Notes under the pieces: generated by a model
Database searches by the model: none
Seen by the model: only the letters and a program-made list of their open reading frames with translations
Told to the model about the DNA's origin: nothing
Program-made: the position numbers and the translations under genes
NCBI GenBank assembly: GCA_019118725.1
Contig: DWYO01000103.1
Span: 1 to 7,313 of the forward strand
DNA length: 7,313 nucleotides
Direction: 5' to 3'
Source: Candidatus Parabacteroides intestinavium
GTDB taxonomy: Bacteria > Bacteroidota > Bacteroidia > Bacteroidales > Tannerellaceae
Shown: positions 1 to 5,600 of the stretch, piece by piece
Numbering within the stretch: the first letter of the stretch is position 1
How the letters are laid out: each line of letters opens with the position of its first letter

Positions 1-6
1 CATTAA

Positions 7-125
7 GGTGTGTCAGAATTAGCAAAATGCAAGGCATTGAGGATGAGGGCGACAGGAGTTTACTGGAGTAAATGACTTAGCCCGAATTCCGAAAATAACG
101 CAGCAGTTTGCAATTATGACACACC
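7..125. repeat. Imperfect terminal-inverted-repeat (MITE/REP-like) hairpin element
   Basis: The left arm (7-26) and right arm (107-125) are inverted copies. Each outer end reads GGTGTGTCA; one mismatch follows, then AATT, a one-base bulge and GCAAA, giving 18 paired positions. Inside, GGGC at 47-50 can pair with GCCC at 80-83, and the tip is a perfect TTTACT-GG-AGTAAA hairpin (59-72). A further ATGC-AAG-GCAT mini-hairpin sits at 27-37. The element has no coding capacity. No target-site duplication is visible, but only six bases of left flank are present. The right end continues into GTCCCC and a run of six T (132-137), so it could also terminate rightward transcription entering from the left. 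It begins 22 bases past the stop of the leftward DUF2807 gene and would form the 3' end of that transcript. The paired structure is seen directly; that it is a dispersed, mobilised repeat is inference. Confidence 0.6.
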
Positions 126-146
126 GTCCCCTTTTTTATAATATTA

Positions 147-878
147 TCATTCTATTATTTTTTGTATCGTCCCCATATTCACACCTTGCCGGATGATATG
201 CGGATCGCCTTTATAATATAAATCACATGCGCCAACCGGCTTCAGGTTTATGGTATCGGTAACAAACACATGCAATGAACAGGCTCCTGCCGTTCGGCAG
301 GTAAGTTCTTTGGCTTGCAGATCCGGAGCATTGTAATCACATTTTCCCGCTAAATTCAGATCTACTTGCCCGGCTTTTCCCCGAAGGTCAGTCTGGCATT
401 TTCCGGCAATATTCAAGGTAAGCCGTGATATATCCAAGGATTCTGCTTTTACGAGGCATTTTCCTGCCATGTGGATTGCCAGATCGGGAACAATCAGCGA
501 ATCCATTGCCGTAAATGATACATCCCCCGCCATACTGAGTGTCTCGATAGCAGACGAGCGGGTCTGAATGACAAAGCGGGTCGGATTCATCAGGAACCCC
601 TCTTTTTTCGGTTCGATGAGTAGCGTATCATGGGAGGTGTGAATCTTGAATAACGGAAAAAGATTCTCATCACATTCCACTGACAAGTGAGGCGTCTCGT
701 CTGAATGCGTGTATTCAACTTGCAATTTATTTCCAGCCACTGAGATCACCCGATAATCCGTGATGGCAATCTCTTTTTGAATCAGATTGCCGTTTCCATG
801 AATCGGCTTGACATTCACCTGGCAAGATGAAAACAGGTACCCGAATAAAAAAGCTAATCCATAAATAATAGGTTTCAT
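147..878 (-). CDS. DUF2807 (GIN-domain) surface/periplasmic lipoprotein with cysteine ladder
   Basis: 243 residues. The N-terminus is a hydrophobic signal ending LFSSC, so Cys19 is a probable lipidation site; the lipobox is loose, as is common in Bacteroidetes. From about residue 28 (GNGN) it matches the DUF2807 / putative auto-transporter adhesin head-GIN family, whose repeats are expected to fold as a beta-solenoid. From residue 117 the motif AG(K/A)C or a variant recurs every 18-21 residues: AGD at 117, AGKC at 138, 158 and 177, AGAC at 197, GAC at 216. This places Cys141, 161, 180, 200 and 218 in register. No enzymatic residues are apparent. It is the last gene of the PadR-PspC-DUF2807 operon, starting 14 bases after the PspC stop with no Shine-Dalgarno. 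The start is chosen because it gives the complete signal peptide. A role in envelope integrity or stress is inferred from context; the family has no firm biochemical function. Confidence 0.85.
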   Translation of the reverse strand: MKPIIYGLAFLFGYLFSSCQVNVKPIHGNGNLIQKEIAITDYRVISVAGNKLQVEYTHSDETPHLSVECDENLFPLFKIHTSHDTLLIEPKKEGFLMNPTRFVIQTRSSAIETLSMAGDVSFTAMDSLIVPDLAIHMAGKCLVKAESLDISRLTLNIAGKCQTDLRGKAGQVDLNLAGKCDYNAPDLQAKELTCRTAGACSLHVFVTDTINLKPVGACDLYYKGDPHIIRQGVNMGTIQKIIE

Positions 879-892
879 ACGTCTTGAGTTTG

Positions 893-1987
893 TTAAAACG
901 AATAATAATAGGTGTTATCCCAATTCCATGGCAAAGAGCTCCAGCCGTTAATGCCTGTCTGGTAGAAATAGACACCCGATAGGATAATCGAGAGCATCCA
1001 CAGCACAATCAGAATCCACTTCGCCGTAGCCGTCAGCGGTTTCACATGGAAGAAAGAACGGCATATCGCATACCCGATATAAAACACTGGAATTCCCAAA
1101 AAGATGATGAAGCTGATGCACCCCATGAATACCAACGCTGTCGGTGCCCCTGAATACCAATCCATGCCGAAAGGCGAGAAGTGATACAAAACACCGGTGC
1201 CGCCGACCAGCAGCGCGAACGCCACAATCAGCAATACGAACAACACCAATCCCAGAATCGGGAACAGAATGATACCCGCCAATATGGCGATGAACTTCAG
1301 GATAAAGCCAATCACTTGCACGAAACCATCGGCTATCTTGTGAAATGCGCTGGCAGGCTTGTCTGATTGGATAAACTCATTCGCACTGTGGCCTACCTTC
1401 TCGAATCCATCGGTTACTGTTTTCCCGATATTCTCAATTGTTACGCTTTCTCCTCTCATTTCCAACTTTTCGGTAGCAGTACGTGCTAAAGGCATGACCA
1501 TCCAGCAAAGCAAATAAAATGGTACCACAAATCCGTGCGTAAAGAAAATCAACAAAAAGAGTAAAATACGGATAGCGGTTGCATCCCAGCCCATATACGC
1601 TGCAAATCCACCGGCTACACCACCGATTATCTTGTTGTCCGGATCACGCATTAAGCGTTTGCGCTGAGCCTTCGGTGCCTCTTGCGGAGCAGCTTCCGTT
1701 GATTCTTTTTCTTCTTTCGCATCCTCATCGAACAGCTCCTCCGGTTTTCCCATCCGTTGGATGATATTTTCGACCTCTTCAATCGTGATGACCTGATATC
1801 CTAAGCGAATACGCTCGTTGAAAAGTTCGGAGATGCGCATCTCGAAATCATTCAATATCTCTTCCGAACCCTCCTCTTTTCGGAAATGGATCCGCAAGTT
1901 GTTCAGATATTTGTCCAGTAGTTGGTATGCGTCTTCATCGATATGGAAAACCGAACCGCCTAAATTAATGGTAAGCGTCTTTTTCAT
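893..1987 (-). CDS. PspC-domain inner-membrane protein
   Basis: 364 residues. Residues 1-85 form a soluble N-terminal region (starting MKKTLTINLGGSVFHIDEDA), rich in charged helices, of a type seen in front of PspC domains in Bacteroidetes. A charged linker (about 88-110, Glu/Lys/Ala/Pro) leads to the PspC domain at about 110-168, with the typical core RDPDNKIIGGVAGGFAAYMG followed by a hydrophobic helix. Further hydrophobic stretches at about 222-262 (long enough for two helices), 283-308 and 322-341 make it a polytopic membrane protein much longer than the short E. coli PspC. By family it would sense or respond to membrane stress; partners such as PspA are not in this window. The gene follows padR by 12 bases and precedes DUF2807 by 14, so the three are almost certainly co-transcribed. 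The start codon is the first ATG and opens the conserved N-terminus; no Shine-Dalgarno is visible. The domain call is secure; the physiological role is inference. Confidence 0.9.
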   Translation of the reverse strand: MKKTLTINLGGSVFHIDEDAYQLLDKYLNNLRIHFRKEEGSEEILNDFEMRISELFNERIRLGYQVITIEEVENIIQRMGKPEELFDEDAKEEKESTEAAPQEAPKAQRKRLMRDPDNKIIGGVAGGFAAYMGWDATAIRILLFLLIFFTHGFVVPFYLLCWMVMPLARTATEKLEMRGESVTIENIGKTVTDGFEKVGHSANEFIQSDKPASAFHKIADGFVQVIGFILKFIAILAGIILFPILGLVLFVLLIVAFALLVGGTGVLYHFSPFGMDWYSGAPTALVFMGCISFIIFLGIPVFYIGYAICRSFFHVKPLTATAKWILIVLWMLSIILSGVYFYQTGINGWSSLPWNWDNTYYYSF

Positions 1988-1999
1988 GTCTGTGTCTGT

Positions 2000-2326
2000 T
2001 TAATTGTTCTTAATATGGTTAATTGTCTCTGTAAGTTGAAGCCATGAGGCTTCCAACTCTTGCAGAAACGCCTCACCCTGTTCTGTCAGCTTATAATACT
2101 TACGGGGAGGCCCTTGCGTAGATTCTATCCACTGATAGCTCAAAAAACCACTGTTTTTCAGCCGCGTCAGTAACGGATATAAGGTCCCTTCTACTACAAT
2201 CAAGCGAGCCTCCTGCAGCTTCTGGATAATGTCTGAACTGTAAGCCGGCTCTTTTTTTAGCAAAAGAAGAATACAATATTCAAGCGTTCCTTTTCGCATT
2301 TGAGATTTTACATTTTCTGCATTCAT
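2000..2326 (-). CDS. PadR-family winged-helix transcriptional repressor
   Basis: 108 residues, the normal size for a minimal (PadR-s2 type) regulator. Residues 10-90 are a clear PadR winged helix: MRKGTLEYCILLLL opens helix 1, YSSDIIQKL forms the helix before recognition, GTLYPLLTRLKNSGFL is the conserved recognition helix and turn, and GPPRKYYKLTEQG is the wing hairpin. The last helix (about 84-105) is the usual dimerisation helix but is short. Proteins of this family bind palindromic operators, often in their own promoter, and are released by a ligand or by an unknown envelope signal. It is the first gene of the leftward operon, so autorepression and control of PspC and DUF2807 is the simplest reading. 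The ATG at 2326 lies only about 18 bases after the predicted transcription start and has no convincing Shine-Dalgarno. The family is certain; operator and ligand are unknown. Confidence 0.92.
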   Translation of the reverse strand: MNAENVKSQMRKGTLEYCILLLLKKEPAYSSDIIQKLQEARLIVVEGTLYPLLTRLKNSGFLSYQWIESTQGPPRKYYKLTEQGEAFLQELEASWLQLTETINHIKNN

Positions 2327-2349
2327 AGCCCTTTACTTTTATTTGTAAG

Positions 2350-2381
2350 CAAAACTAAGCAAAACATAGTTATTATGCAAT
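2350..2381 (-). promoter_or_regulatory. Bacteroidetes-type promoter of the padR operon with possible operator
   Basis: Reading leftward, TAGTTTTG (2357-2350) is a perfect TAnnTTTG -7 box and ATTG (2381-2378) is a -33-like box, separated by 20 bases. Transcription would start near 2344, giving a leader of roughly 18 bases. Between the two boxes lies the inverted repeat CATA-N5-TATG (2365-2377). The direct repeat AAGCAAAAC occurs at 2347-2355 and 2357-2365, ten bases apart. A palindromic ACATGT lies further upstream at 2411-2416. Any of these could be the PadR operator; the CATA/TATG pair between the promoter boxes is best placed. The promoter match is seen in the sequence; the operator assignment is a guess. 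Confidence 0.55.
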
Positions 2382-2545
2382 ACAAGCTACTGATATTTAA
2401 TATATTTTATACATGTGTGAAGCTATTTTAAACTATTAGCAGGTAAACAATCCATACATAGGGAAATCCGCAGCCATATCTGCTTAGGGGAAGTGTCCCT
2501 TTCGTGAGTTGGTTAGCCTTGTTGGAGGTGACTACATTGTTGTTG

Positions 2546-2601
2546 TTCCGGAAATAACACTTATCCGGTAAAAAATGGCGGATGCTTTTTACGCTCTCCG
2601 C
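2546..2601. promoter_or_regulatory. Cluster of inverted repeats upstream of the arabinofuranosidase promoter
   Basis: TTCCGGAA (2546-2553) is a perfect palindrome, and its CCGGA half (2548-2552) is also mirrored by TCCGG (2564-2568) eleven bases away. Immediately downstream, GCGGA (2578-2582), preceded by an A-run, is mirrored by TCCGC (2597-2601), followed by TTTT, with 14 bases between. The second pair overlaps the expected -33 region of the rightward promoter, so it is well placed for a repressor or activator site. It could instead be a weak hairpin. The repeats are visible; the regulatory role is inferred from position only. Confidence 0.3.
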
Positions 2602-2617
2602 TTTTATGTTATCTTTG
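2586..2617 (+). promoter_or_regulatory. Bacteroidetes-type promoter of the GH127-GH51 gene
   Basis: TATCTTTG at 2610-2617 is a perfect match to the TAnnTTTG -7 box used by the Bacteroidetes primary sigma factor. A T-rich -33-like element (TTTT, 2586-2589) lies about 20 bases upstream. Transcription would start near 2622-2625, leaving a leader of under 30 bases before the ATG at 2652. This is the only perfect -7 match I found in the 120 bases before the gene. Confidence 0.6.
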
Positions 2618-2651
2618 TACAGAACTAAAACACACTGACAAACCTATTGAT

Positions 2652-5600
2652 ATGATGAATGTAAAAAACACAATCAGACTGGTGCTGGTAGGGATTGCCG
2701 GATTTTCTATCGGCAGCACGCAGGCGCAACACGGACGGGTGGATTTTGTGGACTTGAAGGAGGTGACGGTCCAGGATTCCTTTTGGAGTCCCAAGTTCAA
2801 GATCTGGAATGAGGTTACTATTATCGATGTATTGGATAAATTTGAAGGGAAACGTCCTGCACCGGAAGGCAATTTTGACACATTCCGTAATTTTGATTTA
2901 GTCGCTGCCGGAGAACGGGGAACGAATAAGCATGTCGGAGCTCCTTGGTTTGACGGATTGATTTATGAAACAATCCGAGGTATCTCGGATTACTTGGTAC
3001 ACTGTCCCAATCCTGCGCTTGAAGAGCGAATCGATGCTTATATTGACCGGATTGCGGCAGCCCAACAATCGGAAAGCACCGGTTATTTGAATACCTATAC
3101 GCAACTTAACGAGCCTGGGCACCGATGGGGTGAGCACGGTGGATTTCTCCGTTTTCAACACGATGTTTATAATGCCGGAATGATGGTTGAGGCGGCAGTA
3201 CATTATTATAAAGCTACCGGAAAGACGAAATTGCTGGAAACAGCTGTACGGTTCACTAACCACATGGTAGATTGCATAGGCGAATATCCGAAGAAGAATG
3301 TCGTACCGGCACATTCCGGTCCGGAAGAGGCTGTCATTAAATTGTATTGGTTGTTTAAACAGGAACCTCAGTTAAAAAAACGCCTGAATGTTCCTGTAAA
3401 CGAACAGGCTTATTGGAAATTGGCTACTTTCTGGATAGAGAATCGGGGACATCATTGCGGATATCCTTTGTGGGGAATCTGGGGAAACGGAAAGGCGGAA
3501 CAATGGATAAAAGACTGTCTCTATACCGATCCCGTATATGGAGTACATAGTCGTCCGAGTTGGGGTACCTATGCGCAAGATTCCCTCCCGGTATTTGAAC
3601 AGCAGGATATTGAGGGACATGCCGTACGGGCTACGCTGTTGGCTACAGGTATTGTGGCTGCTGCACTCGAAAATCATTCGACCGACTATATCCATGCGGC
3701 TAAACGATTATGGGATAGCATGGTCGGAAAGCGTATGTTTGTGACCGGTGGGGTAGGGGCTATTCATGAAGATGAGAAGTTCGGTCCGGATTACTACTTG
3801 CCGTCGACGGCCTATCTGGAAACTTGTGCTGCCATTGGCGCTGGATTCTTTAGTCAACGGATGAACGAACTGACCGGAAAAGGCATGTATATGGATGAAC
3901 TGGAACGTATTCTTTACAACAGCCTGCTGACGGCTGTATCTCTTTCCGGAGATAACTATACCTATCAAAATCCGTTGAATGCAGAGGATCATAACCGATG
4001 GGCATGGCACGGTTGTCCTTGTTGCCCTCCCATGTTTCTGAAGATTACTTCCGCGCTGCCGGGATTCATCTACGCTCAAGATAAAGAGGCTATTTATGTC
4101 AATCTGTTTATGGGAAGCCAAGCCGCTGTGTCTCTTTCTGAAAATAATAAAATTGGAATTCTTCAAGAAACGGATTATCCGTGGGGCGGCAGCGTGAAGA
4201 TTACAGTCTCTCCACAAAAAAAGAGTCGGTTTTCGGTGAAAGTACGTATCCCGGGATGGGCATTAGGCCGGGAGAACCCTTATGGATTATATGAGTCAGA
4301 CTTGAAACAAAGAGGTGGGCAAGTGCATTTGTGGGTCAATGGGGAAGAAGTCCCCGTTGAAGTAACCGATGGGTATGCTACTTTGGACCGGACTTGGCGC
4401 GAAGGAGATCAAATCGAATTGAAGCTTCCTGTACAGCCCCGTATTATCACGGCTCATCCGGCTGTCAAAGAGTTGGAAGGGCAGGTCGCGGTTGCAGCGG
4501 GTCCGGTCATCTATTGCTTTGAGAGTGTCGACAATGGAGATGTCGGTTTCTTGCAATTGGATGCAGCACAGCCATTGAAAATGGAGCGGTGTAAAAATCT
4601 GCTCAACGATGTTCAGGTCATACACGTTGGAAATAGGCAACCGCTGACGGCTGTTCCTTATTACGCTATCGCTAATCGCCAACGGAATACCAGCCATAAG
4701 GTATGGGTGGACCGGTATGAAGAGACTCACATTGCGGTTATGCCTCAACAGACAGCTGGAGAAATCACTCCCTATCTATATGGAGCGTGTATAGAGGATG
4801 TCAACCATGAAATTTATGGTGGGCTGTATGCACAGCAAATTTTCGGAGAAAGTTTCGAAGAACCTCAGCCTTCTCCTTCCTTCCTGGATTTTACCGCTTA
4901 TGAAGGCGAATGGAGCGTAAAGGGGGAGGAGCTTTGTGTTCAAGCGGCTCCCGGAGCCAAACTCGTCTATGATGGGCGTGAGCAAGTTAATCAGGTGTGT
5001 GTGGCTATCAAATTTGATAGCCGACAGGGGGATAATGCCGGAATATTAATGCATGTCTCTCAGCCTAGAAACGGAGCTGACGCATTTTTTGGTTATGAAA
5101 TTAGCCTTTCTGCCGATGGTTCGAAAGTAGTAATCGGGAAACATAAGAATAACTTTGAGTCGATAGCCACTATCCCGGTTACTTGTAACCCGACTGATTG
5201 GAATCAATTGATGGCTACTACGTTTGGGGGAACATTGGAGGTAGCCCTGAACGGACAGAAAATATTTTCAATACCTGTAGATCCGGATTTGACTCAAGGG
5301 AAAATGGCCTTACGCACGTGGAACTCTCAGGTCCGTTTCCGTGATGTCCGTATAGGCAATGAGAACTTGGCGTTCCGTGTCAAACCTGTTGAAGCGGTCA
5401 GCCGTCAATGGGAGGCTTACCGGCAAGGAGACATGCAATGTGATTTTGCCTTAGAAGACCACGTAGCTTTTAATGGGGAACAAGCCCAACGGGTCTCTTT
5501 TATTCAAGGCAAGGGACGGGTTGGAGTCCGTAATGCCGGCTTGAACCGTTGGGGAATAGCGGTCAGACAAGGCGAAACCCTGCAAGGACGGATTTATCTT

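Larger units (their letters stand above)
2431..2643 (-). other. Start-less leftward open frame in intergenic DNA, possible gene remnant
   Basis: One leftward frame is free of stops for about 71 codons, from just after a TAG at 2646-2644 to the TAA at 2430-2428. Its translation contains LTKGTLPLSRYGCGFPYVW and ends YLLIV. There is no ATG or GTG start in the frame. The composition (Tyr, Gly, Cys, Pro, aromatic residues) looks protein-like and differs from what AT-rich Bacteroidetes spacer usually gives. However, the frame overlaps the predicted rightward promoter at 2610-2617. It may be the tail of a decayed gene, part of a dispersed intergenic repeat, or chance. No function is proposed. Confidence 0.3.

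Noticed and set aside
727..1008. Leftward open frame of 93 codons bridging the PspC and DUF2807 genes
   Set aside because: It lies out of frame across the 3' end of one clear gene and the signal peptide of the next; composition is not protein-like.
2485..2502. GGG...CCC mini-hairpin followed by TTT as a terminator
   Set aside because: Only about three pairs, a short T-run, and no rightward gene precedes it.
3708..4217. Leftward open frame of 169 codons over the GH127 active-site region
   Set aside because: It overlaps the conserved ETC and CPCC motifs of the sense gene and has no features of its own.
4695..4770. Possible frameshift or assembly join producing the GH127-GH51 fusion
   Set aside because: The reading frame is continuous with normal codon use across the junction, the end of GH127 (PYYAIANR...VW) and the start of GH51 are both complete, and no stop or repeat lies at the join. 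Only resequencing could fully exclude it.
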